Notes: generated by a model not told the origin, from the sequence alone. A DNA stretch of 64,000 bases from Atopostipes sp963558565 (GCA_963558565.1 CAUWGX010000002.1:186001-250000); one strand, 5' to 3'; shown: positions 8,552 to 17,520, numbered from the stretch's first letter. Numbers and translations: made by a program.

Positions 8552-10219
8552 TTGAATAAATTATCCTTTGAAACTCGAAAAGAAACGTTAAATAAATTAA
8601 CAGAGGAAAAATTAGATGTATTGATTATTGGAGGAGGTATTACAGGGGCTGGCCTAGCACTACAGGCTGGCGCCGAAGATTTAAATGCGGGCTTGCTTGA
8701 GATGCAGGATTTCGCTGCCGGTACTTCTAGTCGTTCGACTAAATTAGTTCATGGTGGTTTAAGATATTTAAAACAATTCGAAGTTGAATTAGTTGCTGAC
8801 ATTACAAAAGAACGAGAAGTTATCTATCAAAATGCGCCGCATATTGTGCAACCCGATCGGATGTTGTTACCGGTATATGATGAGCCTGGAGCTTCTTTTA
8901 CGGACTTTTCTGCTGATATTGCGCTTGAATTGTATGACCGCTTAGCAGGAGTAGATGATGAATGGAAGCACACCTTTATCTCAAAAGAAGAAGTGCTTGA
9001 AGGGACGCCCGGTTTGAAAGAAGAAGGTTTAATTAAAGGGGGCTTGTACCTCGACTATATTAACGATGATGCTCGTTTAACAATTGAAATTTTGAAGAAA
9101 GCATCGGAGTTCGGTACGCTTTTAGCCAATTATGTCAAAGTAACGGACTTTTTATATGAAAAGGACCAAATAATTGGTGTGAAAGCAGAAGACACACTTA
9201 CGGGTGAAACCTATGACATTTATTCTTCAGTTGTTGTTAATGCTACTGGACCCTGGTCAGACGAGCTTCGGAATAAACAAAAAAATGAAGACGCCGACCG
9301 CATGTATCCTACCAAAGGGGTCCATTTCGTAGTCGATGCCACTAAACTGCCTGTAAAACATACCGTTTATACAGATACAGGCCTTGAAGATGAACGTATG
9401 ATCTTTATCATCCCTCGCGGAGATAAAACGTATTTTGGAACAACAGACACCCCTTATAAAGGTGATTTAGTTGAGCCCGGAATTACAGAAGAAGACGTTG
9501 AATATTTATTAGAAGCTGTCAATAACCGTTTCCCTGATGCCCAATTAACATTTGCTGATATCGAAGCTGGTTGGTCCGGTTTACGACCTCTTATTTTAGA
9601 AAGAGGAGCCGCTGACGCTTCCAGTATTTCTCGAACCCATGATGTTTTTGTTTCAGAAGCTGGTTTAGTGACGATTGCGGGCGGAAAATTAACGGACTAC
9701 CGTTTGATGGCTCAAGATACTTTTGAAGCGATTCATGCTGAATTAGCAGAAAAAACAGGCCAAGAATATTCAAGCGTAGAGACTAGAAACATACCGCTAT
9801 CGGGCGGTGATGTACCGGATCACACGAAGTTTAAGGAATATATTGAAGAGAATGTTCCAAAAGGAGTAGAAATTGGCCTTACAGAAGAGCAAGCCCGAGA
9901 ACTGATTGATTGGTATGGAACAAACATAGAGACGGTTTTTTCACTTGTAGAAGAAGCGAAAAAAATCCCCCTACCACTAGATTTGGCTTTATCTTTAGTT
10001 TACGCCTTAGAATATGAAGGGGCTATGTCTCCGGTTGATTTCTTCTTAAGACGTACAGCTGACCTTCTTTTCTCTACAAATGAAGTAGAAAAATGGGCCC
10101 CTGCTGTTGTCAATTATATGCAAGAGTACTTTGGCTGGAATGAAGAAGAAAGAGCTCAATGGGTAGAAGAATTAAGAGAGACTATCTCAAATATACAACT
10201 TAATACATTAAAGGAATAA
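8552..10219 (+). CDS. glpO: FAD-dependent glycerol-3-phosphate oxidase/dehydrogenase
   Basis: The enzyme oxidises glycerol 3-phosphate to dihydroxyacetone phosphate. The FAD-binding GGGITGAG is at residues 27-34, followed by EMQDFAAGTSSRSTKLVHGGLRYL broken across the family motif. The TTG at 8552 follows GAAAGGAG by 9 bases; an upstream TTG at 8525 lies before that site. Length is 555 residues. The streptococcal H2O2-forming GlpO is about 608 because of an internal insert, so by size this resembles GlpD. The operon position between glpK and glpF is the lactic-acid-bacterial glpO arrangement. Whether oxygen or a quinone is the electron acceptor cannot be read from sequence. Confidence 0.88.
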   Translation: MNKLSFETRKETLNKLTEEKLDVLIIGGGITGAGLALQAGAEDLNAGLLEMQDFAAGTSSRSTKLVHGGLRYLKQFEVELVADITKEREVIYQNAPHIVQPDRMLLPVYDEPGASFTDFSADIALELYDRLAGVDDEWKHTFISKEEVLEGTPGLKEEGLIKGGLYLDYINDDARLTIEILKKASEFGTLLANYVKVTDFLYEKDQIIGVKAEDTLTGETYDIYSSVVVNATGPWSDELRNKQKNEDADRMYPTKGVHFVVDATKLPVKHTVYTDTGLEDERMIFIIPRGDKTYFGTTDTPYKGDLVEPGITEEDVEYLLEAVNNRFPDAQLTFADIEAGWSGLRPLILERGAADASSISRTHDVFVSEAGLVTIAGGKLTDYRLMAQDTFEAIHAELAEKTGQEYSSVETRNIPLSGGDVPDHTKFKEYIEENVPKGVEIGLTEEQARELIDWYGTNIETVFSLVEEAKKIPLPLDLALSLVYALEYEGAMSPVDFFLRRTADLLFSTNEVEKWAPAVVNYMQEYFGWNEEERAQWVEELRETISNIQLNTLKE

Positions 10220-10236
10220 AATAAGGAGTTGTTTTT

Positions 10237-10956
10237 ATGGACACAGCATTGACTCAACACGTACTCGGAGAATTTATCGGGACTTTTGTTTTAGTTATTT
10301 TAGGTGATGGTGTTGTTGCAGCGGATGTATTAAAAAGAACAAAATCGAATGGTTCGGGATGGGTGCTTATCACCTTTGGTTGGGGTCTAGCCGTGGCAAT
10401 GGCTGTTTTTATGTCCGGTTATTTATCCCCGGCGCATATTAATCCCGCAGTAACTATTGGGATGGCTATTGCCGGTGAAACCCCTTGGGGCTATGTGCTT
10501 CCATATATCTTAGCGCAAATGGCTGGCGCTATTTTAGGGGCGGTCGTGGTTTGGCTCCATTACAAACCTTACTTTGAAGCCACTGAAGAACCAGAAACAG
10601 TTTTAGCTGTCTTCTCTACAGCACCTGGTATTCGCGATATTGGAAATAGTGTGATCGGTGAAATTATCGGGACAACCGTTCTTGTATTTGGTATTTTAGC
10701 TTTTGGTCGAAATACCTTTGGAGATGGCTTAAACCCACTCGTTGTTGGTTTACTTATTGTTTCTATTGGAATGTCTCTTGGAGGAACGACAGGCTATGCG
10801 ATTAACCCTGCTCGTGACTTAGGTCCGCGGATTGCGCATCAATTCCTTCCTATCGCAAATAAAGGCGATTCAGATTGGGGTTATGCCTGGGTACCAGTCG
10901 TCGGCCCTCTAATTGGCGGAATTATCGCTGCATTATTATTTATGTTAATACCATAA
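10237..10956 (+). CDS. glpF: Glycerol uptake facilitator (aquaglyceroporin)
   Basis: A 239-residue MIP-family channel with six hydrophobic segments. The two pore motifs are visible as HINPAVTIG and INPARDLGPR, the latter with the Arg of the selectivity filter. It lets glycerol diffuse into the cell for GlpK to trap. The gene follows glpO/D by 17 bases with its own AAGGAG and is the last gene before a strong terminator. The Asp after the second NPAR favours a glycerol facilitator over a strict water channel. Confidence 0.94.
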   Translation: MDTALTQHVLGEFIGTFVLVILGDGVVAADVLKRTKSNGSGWVLITFGWGLAVAMAVFMSGYLSPAHINPAVTIGMAIAGETPWGYVLPYILAQMAGAILGAVVVWLHYKPYFEATEEPETVLAVFSTAPGIRDIGNSVIGEIIGTTVLVFGILAFGRNTFGDGLNPLVVGLLIVSIGMSLGGTTGYAINPARDLGPRIAHQFLPIANKGDSDWGYAWVPVVGPLIGGIIAALLFMLIP

Positions 10957-10981
10957 TTTAAGTTTTTATTAATAAAGATCA

Positions 10982-11016
10982 AAAGGAGCTTCTAGAGTGA
11001 CTAGAAGCTCCTTTTT
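10982..11016. terminator. Bidirectional terminator between glpF and the ABC permease
   Basis: Perfect 14-base arms AAAGGAGCTTCTAG and CTAGAAGCTCCTTT around AGTGA, with T-runs on both strands. It serves the convergent glp and amino-acid transporter transcripts. Confidence 0.88.
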
Positions 11017-11046
11017 TGATGAGCTATTTTTTATTATAAATAAACT

Positions 11047-11724
11047 TTAAACGTAAGTGGATGTGCGTGCTTCAAGGTAATTTTGCAGTCTGCCGAATAA
11101 ACTGCAAACTACCCAGTAAATAATCGCAACTAAAATATACATGGTCATATAATCAAACTCTCGTCCACCAACAATTTTTGCATTTTGGAACATATCAGGA
11201 ACGGTAATCATTGCGGTAAGTGAAGTTCCTTTAATAATATCTAACACCACATTGCTGAGTGGAGGAATAGCAATCCGGAAAGCTTGCGGCAGAATAATTT
11301 TTCGCATGACAAAGGTCCAATTTAAACCAAGGGCATACGCGGCTTCCCATTGACCGATAGCTACAGAGGAAATCGAAGAACGGATAATCTCGGCGATATA
11401 TGCTGCTGAATTGATACTAAAGCCAATAACCGCTGCAGTCACCGCATCGAATTGAATGCCAATAAAGGGTAAGCCGAAATAGAGCAAGAATAGTAAAACT
11501 AAGGTAGGCGTTCCGCGCATAAAAGAGATATAGGTACGTGCAAACCACTCAAGAATAGGGACATTAGTTATCCGCATTGTAGCTAAAATAAGCCCTAAAA
11601 CTAAACCAAAAAAGGTACTAATCAATGCAATCCCCATGGTATACGGCAACCCTTTTAAGATAAATGGAATTGACTCTAAGGCTAGCTCAAAATCAAAAAT
11701 ATATTCCCATTGGATATTGGCCAT
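11047..11724 (-). CDS. Amino-acid ABC transporter permease (HisM/TcyB type)
   Basis: A 225-residue membrane protein of the polar amino-acid permease family. Several transmembrane segments surround the EAA loop, seen as EAAYALGLNWTFVMRKIILPQA, which contacts the ATPase. The RGTPTLVLLFLLYFGLP block is characteristic of this family. It lies 16 bases downstream of a solute-binding lipoprotein with its own AAGGAG. No ATPase gene lies in this operon, so the ATP-binding subunit must be encoded elsewhere. Cystine, glutamine or histidine are candidate substrates, not distinguishable here. Confidence 0.9.
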   Translation of the reverse strand: MANIQWEYIFDFELALESIPFILKGLPYTMGIALISTFFGLVLGLILATMRITNVPILEWFARTYISFMRGTPTLVLLFLLYFGLPFIGIQFDAVTAAVIGFSINSAAYIAEIIRSSISSVAIGQWEAAYALGLNWTFVMRKIILPQAFRIAIPPLSNVVLDIIKGTSLTAMITVPDMFQNAKIVGGREFDYMTMYILVAIIYWVVCSLFGRLQNYLEARTSTYV

Positions 11725-11740
11725 GACTTACTTCCACTCC

Positions 11741-12634
11741 TTATTCATCGGAAACATCGACCTCAGTAAAATCATAATCTTTCTGTTCGGATACGTCTTC
11801 ACCATTATAAAACTCTTGCGAGATTTCAGTGAGTGTGCCATCTTCTCTCATCGCTTCTAGTTCTTCGTTGACTTTGTCCGTCAATTCATCATTTCCTAAT
11901 TTAATCGCAAAATTCGTTTCACTTGGATTATAAAAAATATCATGCACTTTTACTGGGATTTCAGGTAAAGCATCAGTAGCCATGACTTGGCCATAGTAAT
12001 CGTTTAATACAACATCTGTACGGCCATTCGCTACATCCCATAAGTATTGATCATTGGTTGCATTATCATAAATAACTTCTTCTGCACCGAAATGTCTAGC
12101 CACTTTCATATACGAAGTTGTTGCTGCTCCCGCTGCTTTTTTACCTTCTAAATCTTCTAGCGTCTCAATACCGGAATCATCTGATTCTCGAACGACCATA
12201 GCACCGAAAGAATACTTATAAGGAGACGTATAGTTATATTTATTAGCATTTTCTCCATCACGATCGATACCTAAAGCCGAAATATCAATTTGTTCGCTGT
12301 TCAATGAAGTCAACATGCCGTCGACGCCCATTTCCGTAAATTCTATCTCAAGTCCTAAACGATTGGCAATTTCTCGTAGAATTTCTACTTCAAAGCCCGT
12401 TAATTCATTCGTCGCTTCATCATGATAAGAGTTTGGATAATAGGTTCCGTCCGTAGCTGCTTTTAAGACACCGCTTTCTTGAATAGCTTCCCAATCTCTC
12501 GTGACATTTGTTTCTTCTGACGCATTGTCTGCTTCGTTCTCGCCATCTGTATTGGGTGTATTCCCACTACAAGCTGTTAAAACCAATAGGACGCCAGCAA
12601 ATACTATTAGGAGTCTTGTCATTCTTTTTTTCAC
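11741..12634 (-). CDS. Amino-acid ABC transporter substrate-binding lipoprotein
   Basis: A 297-residue family 3 solute-binding protein. The N-terminus is a lipoprotein signal ending in LTAC, with Cys22 as the lipidated residue. The mature part shows the family sequence GTYYPNSYHDEATNELTGFEVEI near the start, and NDYYGQVMATDALPE further on. It starts at GTG, 8 bases after AGAGG. The linker after Cys22 is rich in Asp, Glu and Asn. It delivers substrate to the permease encoded next. A promoter at 12673-12701 drives the pair. Confidence 0.92.
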   Translation of the reverse strand: MKKRMTRLLIVFAGVLLVLTACSGNTPNTDGENEADNASEETNVTRDWEAIQESGVLKAATDGTYYPNSYHDEATNELTGFEVEILREIANRLGLEIEFTEMGVDGMLTSLNSEQIDISALGIDRDGENANKYNYTSPYKYSFGAMVVRESDDSGIETLEDLEGKKAAGAATTSYMKVARHFGAEEVIYDNATNDQYLWDVANGRTDVVLNDYYGQVMATDALPEIPVKVHDIFYNPSETNFAIKLGNDELTDKVNEELEAMREDGTLTEISQEFYNGEDVSEQKDYDFTEVDVSDE

Positions 12635-12672
12635 ACAAAAAACCTCTTTCTATTCATTTTTAACCACAACTA

Positions 12673-12701
12673 AGCATAGCAAGCTCTCTATTAAGGGTCA
12701 A
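12673..12701 (-). promoter_or_regulatory. Promoter of the substrate-binding protein/permease operon
   Basis: On the minus strand TTGACC, a 17-base spacer, then TATGCT with an upstream TG (extended -10). It lies about 40 bases before the GTG start. Confidence 0.7.
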
Positions 12702-12821
12702 TTTTTGGAATAATTTCAAAGAAAAAAGGTTTATAATGTTAATCTTAAACTTCAAAAGCCTTAGAGGTTGCGGGTTACTTTCAGATTATAATAAACAATT
12801 TTGTTTTTTGTGAACGGAAAA

Positions 12822-13730
12822 CTAGCTATTATTTGTATCAAACATTCCCATTTTTATTGATAATTCTCTATAGCTTGGATTTTTATAATTTTCTAACCAC
12901 TGCTTATATCTTTTACTATAATAATCGACGGACTCTTTTTGTTTAAAATATTTACAAATTTTTATTGCATTTTCACAATACTTTTTTGCTATTTTTAAAT
13001 CCTTTTTACGAAAAGCGAGCAATCCTTTATTGAACATAAAGTCGATATGGGGGGATAGAAACTGTGCATTCTCCGCATGATGGTCATCGAATAACTGAAT
13101 AGTCTCTTCAGCATAATCTAGTCGATCATAAGTTAAAAAAGTCGAAAAACTATTTGTTAAAATTGCATAAAGTAAACCTGATGTACTTGGTATTTGAAGA
13201 TATTGTTGACTTCTCTTTAATGCTGTCCACATTAAAAAGTGAGTAGTTTCAATATCAAAGGCAAAGCTAAATAAAGCATACAACTTTAATTCCATTTCTC
13301 CCCAATTTTCAACTTGCATCAAATAATCTAAAACAGGCTGATAAGCTTGGGTTTCCTCCTCATCATAAATCGCCAGGATACATTTTATAAAATAAATTAA
13401 AAATTGCTCCCAACTATAGGGCACTGGATTTTTTTGTTTAATTTCAGTGATTAAATTTCTTAACTGCTCCAAATCTTTTTTATTGTTGTATTCTTCTATT
13501 CGAAAAAGAATTTTTTCCACGTGATTTGTCTTTTTTTCTTGACGAACATATTCAAATTCTTCAATTGTAACATTCAAGTTTTCTAAGACATCGAAGAAAT
13601 TTCCAACTGGAATCATGGTTCTATTATTTTCAAAACGAGATAACTGAGAAACGGACAAAGCCTCTCCTGCTGCTTCTTTTAAGGTAATATTTTTACCTGT
13701 TCTCATTTCTCGAACGATTTTTCCATACAT
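12822..13730 (-). CDS. Rgg/MutR-family transcriptional regulator
   Basis: A 302-residue protein with an N-terminal helix-turn-helix (about residues 1-60: GKNITLKEAAGEALSVSQLSRFENNRTMIP) and an all-helical C-terminal region resembling the TPR-like peptide-binding domain of Rgg proteins. Rgg regulators respond to short secreted peptides in streptococci and relatives. The gene is divergent from an ABC exporter only about 95 bases away, so it probably controls that gene. GAGGTG precedes the ATG. I found no convincing pheromone gene nearby. The regulated function is unknown. Confidence 0.85.
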   Translation of the reverse strand: MYGKIVREMRTGKNITLKEAAGEALSVSQLSRFENNRTMIPVGNFFDVLENLNVTIEEFEYVRQEKKTNHVEKILFRIEEYNNKKDLEQLRNLITEIKQKNPVPYSWEQFLIYFIKCILAIYDEEETQAYQPVLDYLMQVENWGEMELKLYALFSFAFDIETTHFLMWTALKRSQQYLQIPSTSGLLYAILTNSFSTFLTYDRLDYAEETIQLFDDHHAENAQFLSPHIDFMFNKGLLAFRKKDLKIAKKYCENAIKICKYFKQKESVDYYSKRYKQWLENYKNPSYRELSIKMGMFDTNNS

Positions 13731-13748
13731 CTCTACACCTCATTTTTG

Positions 13749-13793
13749 CATATCTGCAATTTTTCATTTCTTTTATTTTAAGTTACTTATAAT
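13749..13793 (+). promoter_or_regulatory. Promoter and small inverted repeat for the ABC exporter
   Basis: A consensus TATAAT at 13788-13793 overlaps an ATG at 13792, so that ATG cannot be the start of the downstream gene. Further upstream, TTGCA and TGCAA flank TATC at about 13746-13760 and could be part of an Rgg-binding site. The -35 is not clear. Confidence 0.5.
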
Positions 13794-13824
13794 GAAATCA
13801 CAAATGAAAGAAAAGAGGAAAAAT

Positions 13825-15417
13825 ATGTTTAAATATATCAAACGGTTTTGGAAAGATAATTTAATTGTTGGTTTTATATTACTTGGCAGTGCTAGTTCTC
13901 AAACAATCGCAAGTATTTTAAATGCGTCTGCCTTCAATGCTCTGATTATTTTTGATTTTAAAGAGTTTGTTATCGCTGCCTTACAAATGTTTCTTGCTTA
14001 TCTATTCTTTTTATTATTCACTTATTTTCAAGTGGTCAAAACAAATGATACCATTCAAAAAATGGTCACCTCTATCCGTGAAGATATTACTTTACGGATG
14101 GAACAAACAAGTTATAACAATTTCCACCAAAAATCGGAAGGTACTTACGCCTCATGGTTAAGCAGCGACATCCATATAATAGAAGAACAAACGTACGAAC
14201 GTATTTATGATGTGGCTGCGGGTATTATTGGTACGTTCACATCTATTGTGGCTTTACTTTTCTTTCACTGGTCATTGGTTATTTGGAGCTTTGTTGTTGC
14301 AGGGATCACATTGCTTCTTCCAAGACTTTATCAAAAGAAAATGAACAAAGCTGCTTTATTCACTACTAAAGAAAATGAACGCTTCTTAACGAAAACAAAC
14401 GATGTACTGGGTGGTTTTGATACCTTGTTTTCCTACAATATGCTTAAAAAAATTACACGAGATGTTAAAGAAGCCTCTGTAAAATTAGCAAAGGCAAAAG
14501 ATTCTCAAGCAAGAATTGTCGGAAAAGTGGCTATTTTAGGGGCTTTAGGAAATGTATTTGGACAGTTAACTATCTTGGTTTTAACCGGTTTTCTCGCTTT
14601 TCGTTCGTTACTATCCATAGGTTCAATGGCCTCAACAGGTGGTCTTGCCAGCACGATATTTAATACGGTAGGAAATATTAGTCAACAAATTTCAGGCATT
14701 CAATCAACCCAACCAATTTTTGATAAATTTGAGACCATTCAAAAAGTAGACCATAAAGATAAAAAGCCTTTACTTGAGATAAATAAAGGATTTCAAGTGA
14801 ATCATTTAGACTATGCTTATGGAGATAAAGAGATTTTAAGTAACCTCCATTTCGACTTTGCCTTAAAAAACAAATATGCAATCGTTGGCTCTAGTGGGAG
14901 CGGAAAATCGACTTTACTCAATATATTAAATGGAAAATTAACGGATTACGAAGGATCAGTTATGTTATCGGGGAAAGAGTTAAAGGATATTTCAGGAAGA
15001 GATTTAAGGGAACAAGTCTTATATATTGACCAATTTCCTTATTTATTTGAAGGAACTATCCGTTATAACATTACTCTTGGAGAGGATTTTACAGATAAAC
15101 AACTAGCTCTTGCTATAGAAAACAGTGATCTACAAGCATTTATTGACAGCCTTTCAGAAGGTATTGACACCTCAGTGGGTGAAGCTGGGCGCTCCTTATC
15201 AGGGGGACAAAGACAAAGAGTTGCTTTAGCGAGAGGTTTAATTCGAGGAAAGACATGTATTTTAATTGATGAAGGAACTTCAAACCTGGATGAAATAAGT
15301 GCTTTAAAAATTGAAGAAAGTTTATTAAGCAATCCTGAACTAACAGTCATTATGATCACTCATCATTTACGTCCGCCAATTGAAAAACATTTAGATGGTA
15401 TTCTATCATTAACCTAA
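13825..15417 (+). CDS. ABC exporter, fused permease and ATPase half-transporter
   Basis: A 530-residue protein of the ABCB-like exporter type: an N-terminal membrane region of five to six segments (to about residue 280) and a C-terminal nucleotide-binding domain. Walker A is GSSGSGKST, the signature is LSGGQRQR, Walker B ends ILIDEGTSNLDE, and the H-loop is MITHHL. The ATG at 13825 was chosen because AGAGG lies 8 bases upstream and the -10 box covers the earlier ATG at 13792. It should act as a homodimer. Pairing with an Rgg regulator suggests peptide-controlled export of a peptide or toxic compound, which is inference. Confidence 0.88.
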   Translation: MFKYIKRFWKDNLIVGFILLGSASSQTIASILNASAFNALIIFDFKEFVIAALQMFLAYLFFLLFTYFQVVKTNDTIQKMVTSIREDITLRMEQTSYNNFHQKSEGTYASWLSSDIHIIEEQTYERIYDVAAGIIGTFTSIVALLFFHWSLVIWSFVVAGITLLLPRLYQKKMNKAALFTTKENERFLTKTNDVLGGFDTLFSYNMLKKITRDVKEASVKLAKAKDSQARIVGKVAILGALGNVFGQLTILVLTGFLAFRSLLSIGSMASTGGLASTIFNTVGNISQQISGIQSTQPIFDKFETIQKVDHKDKKPLLEINKGFQVNHLDYAYGDKEILSNLHFDFALKNKYAIVGSSGSGKSTLLNILNGKLTDYEGSVMLSGKELKDISGRDLREQVLYIDQFPYLFEGTIRYNITLGEDFTDKQLALAIENSDLQAFIDSLSEGIDTSVGEAGRSLSGGQRQRVALARGLIRGKTCILIDEGTSNLDEISALKIEESLLSNPELTVIMITHHLRPPIEKHLDGILSLT

Positions 15418-15423
15418 CCAAAA

Positions 15424-15460
15424 AAGACTAGGGTATATTAAAAAATATGGCCCTAGTCTT
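15424..15460. terminator. Bidirectional terminator between ABC exporter and dhaM
   Basis: The arms AAGACTAGGG and CCCTAGTCTT are perfect, with further pairing of TATATT and AATATG inside. The two genes converge here. Confidence 0.78.
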
Positions 15461-15465
15461 ATTCT

Positions 15466-15843
15466 TTATTCTTTTATAGTTAAAGGTTCTAGTTGTTCTT
15501 GGATAGTCTCTAAGTCAACCTCTGTTTGGAGCAAGGAAGCTGCAACATAAGCACCTTCTACAAAAGCTGTTTCAAATAAGAGAACTTCTTTGTCTGAGCC
15601 TTCCATGGCCATCTCTAAGTTCATTTTAGCGCTTCCTAAATCATAGAAAGCTAAAACGGCCTCTTCTTCAAATTCATTTAGCGCCGTGTTAATTTTGTCG
15701 AAACTTGTTCCGACTTCACCATCTTCGCCACCACCAGCAGTTTTAATGGTTACATCGCTTGCAACTTGTTCCAATAGTTTTACAAGACCGGCGGTTATTT
15801 CTTCTACGTGTGAAATCAAAAGGATACCATATTTTTTACTCAT
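15466..15843 (-). CDS. dhaM: PTS phosphocarrier subunit of dihydroxyacetone kinase
   Basis: A 125-residue EIIA-mannose-like domain that passes phosphate from HPr to the DhaL-bound nucleotide. The N-terminal GILLISHVEEI carries the phospho-accepting His12. The FYDLGSAKMNLEMA block is typical of DhaM. It is the single-domain Gram-positive form, without the HPr and enzyme I fusions of Escherichia coli. Its ATG overlaps the end of dhaL by 8 bases, so the two are translationally coupled. Confidence 0.94.
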   Translation of the reverse strand: MSKKYGILLISHVEEITAGLVKLLEQVASDVTIKTAGGGEDGEVGTSFDKINTALNEFEEEAVLAFYDLGSAKMNLEMAMEGSDKEVLLFETAFVEGAYVAASLLQTEVDLETIQEQLEPLTIKE

Positions 15844-16423
15844 CTAAGACACCTGCCTCAAGTAACGCTTCAAATAAATAAGCGCTTGACTGTGCACCTG
15901 GATCAATATGACCAATCGAACGGTCGCCTAAATAGGAAGCACGTCCTTTAGTGGCTTTCATATCTTTTGTTTTTTGTAAAATTTCAGTAATCACTTCTTC
16001 TGTTAAAGAATCATTTTGGACATGTTCAATCACTGGTGCCCATTCATCTACCATTGTTTTTTCGCCCGTGTCTGCTTTTCCACGTTTTTGAATACCTTCT
16101 AGCCCAGCACTTAAAATTTCTCCTATATCCTCGGTTTCTCTGGCTTTCTTAGCCATTTCAATAAAGGCCGAACCATATAATGGACCAGAAGCCCCGCCAA
16201 CTTTACTCACTAATGTCATTCCGACATCTTTAAAAAGATCGGAGAGATTCTCATAATCCGCACCTTCAGCTTGCTCTTTTACAGCTGTCGCTCCACGTGT
16301 TAAGTTGCTTCCATGGTCCCCATCACCAATCGCAGTATCTAAACTGTTTAAATGTTCTTTATTTTCTGTGATTTTTTCTCCAAATTTCTCAATCCAAAGA
16401 CTAACTTTATCTACTTTAATCAT
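15836..16423 (-). CDS. dhaL: Dihydroxyacetone kinase ADP-binding subunit
   Basis: A 195-residue subunit that holds ADP/ATP and transfers phosphate to dihydroxyacetone on DhaK. The DTAIGDGDHGSN motif at residues 29-40 provides the Asp residues that bind magnesium. The GGASGPLYG and KATKGRASYLGDRSIGHIDPG segments complete the nucleotide pocket. AGGAGG lies 7 bases before the ATG. It is in a dhaK-dhaL-dhaM operon with a 57-base gap after dhaK. Confidence 0.95.
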   Translation of the reverse strand: MIKVDKVSLWIEKFGEKITENKEHLNSLDTAIGDGDHGSNLTRGATAVKEQAEGADYENLSDLFKDVGMTLVSKVGGASGPLYGSAFIEMAKKARETEDIGEILSAGLEGIQKRGKADTGEKTMVDEWAPVIEHVQNDSLTEEVITEILQKTKDMKATKGRASYLGDRSIGHIDPGAQSSAYLFEALLEAGVLDE

Positions 16424-16480
16424 AAAATCCTCCTACGGCTACTTTATATGCTCACTATTGCACGAAAATTTGTGAATTAT

Positions 16481-17473
16481 TTACCAAGAGATTGTTTTGA
16501 CTGGTGCGTTCAGATAATCCAGCCATTTTTTATCTTCTAGTTTGACGAGAGTTAAGGACAGTCCTTCCATGTCGATAGAAGTCATATAATCGCCCACTTT
16601 TCTGAAAGGAAGTGAAAGCTTTTCCTCATCTACTAATAATTTTTTAACGTCATTCATGAAAACAAATTGCTCCATTAGTGGAGTAGCGCCCATGCCGTTG
16701 ACTAAAACGGCGTATTCCTCATTTTCTGACCACTCAAACTCGCTTTTTAATTTATCGACGAGTTCTTTAGCTAGATCTTTAGAAGGTTGTAATTTTTCTC
16801 TGCGGTAACCTGGTTCTCCATGGATCCCGACGCCAAACTCAATTTCATCTTCTTCCAGTTCAAATCCGGGACTTCCTACCTCTGGATTGGTCGCAGGGCT
16901 TAAGGCAACCCCAATGGATTTAATATTTGGAATCAGTTGGTCTGTAATTTCTTTTATTTCCTGTAGGGATTTTCCTTCTTCGGCAGCAGCCCCTAAAATC
17001 TTATGGACAAGGACCGTTCCCGCAATCCCTCGTTTCCCAGCCGTAAAGGTACTATCTTCTACAGCAATATCATCATCAACAACAATCGTTTCTACTTCGA
17101 TATCTTCTAAATCAGCCATGTCTTGTGCCATCTCGAAGTTCATGACATCTCCTGTATAGTTTTTGATGACTAAGAAGACACCGGCACCTTCATCACTTGC
17201 CTTAATTCCCTCAAGGACTTGATCAGGGGTCGGAGATGTGAAAACTTGGCCGGCTACTGCAGCAGACAACATTCCTTTTCCAACAAAGCCAGCGTGAGAA
17301 GGTTCATGTCCACTTCCTCCACCACTTACTAAACCAACCTTACCATTCTTATCGGCCTTTCTATGAACAACCGTTGTTTCTGGAATCCGTTCTACTAACG
17401 AGTCATAAGCAAAAACTAAACCATTGAGCATTTCATCCACTATTTGATCAGGATTATTAATAATTTTCTTCAT
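16481..17473 (-). CDS. dhaK: Dihydroxyacetone kinase substrate-binding subunit
   Basis: A 330-residue subunit that binds dihydroxyacetone covalently. His218 in GIHGEPGYRR is the residue forming the hemiaminal with substrate, and His56 in GGGSGHEPSH is the second active-site histidine. The ATG at 17473 is preferred over a GTG at 17479, because GAAAGGG at 17482-17488 is 7-8 bases from the ATG but almost touches the GTG. It heads dhaKLM. The substrate is probably supplied by the glycerol dehydrogenase at 39.6 kb. Transcription is probably under CcpA (cre at 17523). Confidence 0.95.
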   Translation of the reverse strand: MKKIINNPDQIVDEMLNGLVFAYDSLVERIPETTVVHRKADKNGKVGLVSGGGSGHEPSHAGFVGKGMLSAAVAGQVFTSPTPDQVLEGIKASDEGAGVFLVIKNYTGDVMNFEMAQDMADLEDIEVETIVVDDDIAVEDSTFTAGKRGIAGTVLVHKILGAAAEEGKSLQEIKEITDQLIPNIKSIGVALSPATNPEVGSPGFELEEDEIEFGVGIHGEPGYRREKLQPSKDLAKELVDKLKSEFEWSENEEYAVLVNGMGATPLMEQFVFMNDVKKLLVDEEKLSLPFRKVGDYMTSIDMEGLSLTLVKLEDKKWLDYLNAPVKTISW

Positions 17474-17520
17474 CGTCACAACCCTTTCATCTTATATTTT
17501 AGAATAGCCATCACGTTCCA

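Noticed and set aside
12736..12813. Short plus-strand frame of 25 codons starting ATG TTA ATC, possible Rgg pheromone
   Set aside because: Only a weak purine run lies before the ATG, the peptide has two cysteines and a charged middle, and nothing resembles known short hydrophobic peptides.
13515..13530. CCACGTG in the Rgg gene as a parS site
   Set aside because: Only the left half matches the parS consensus.
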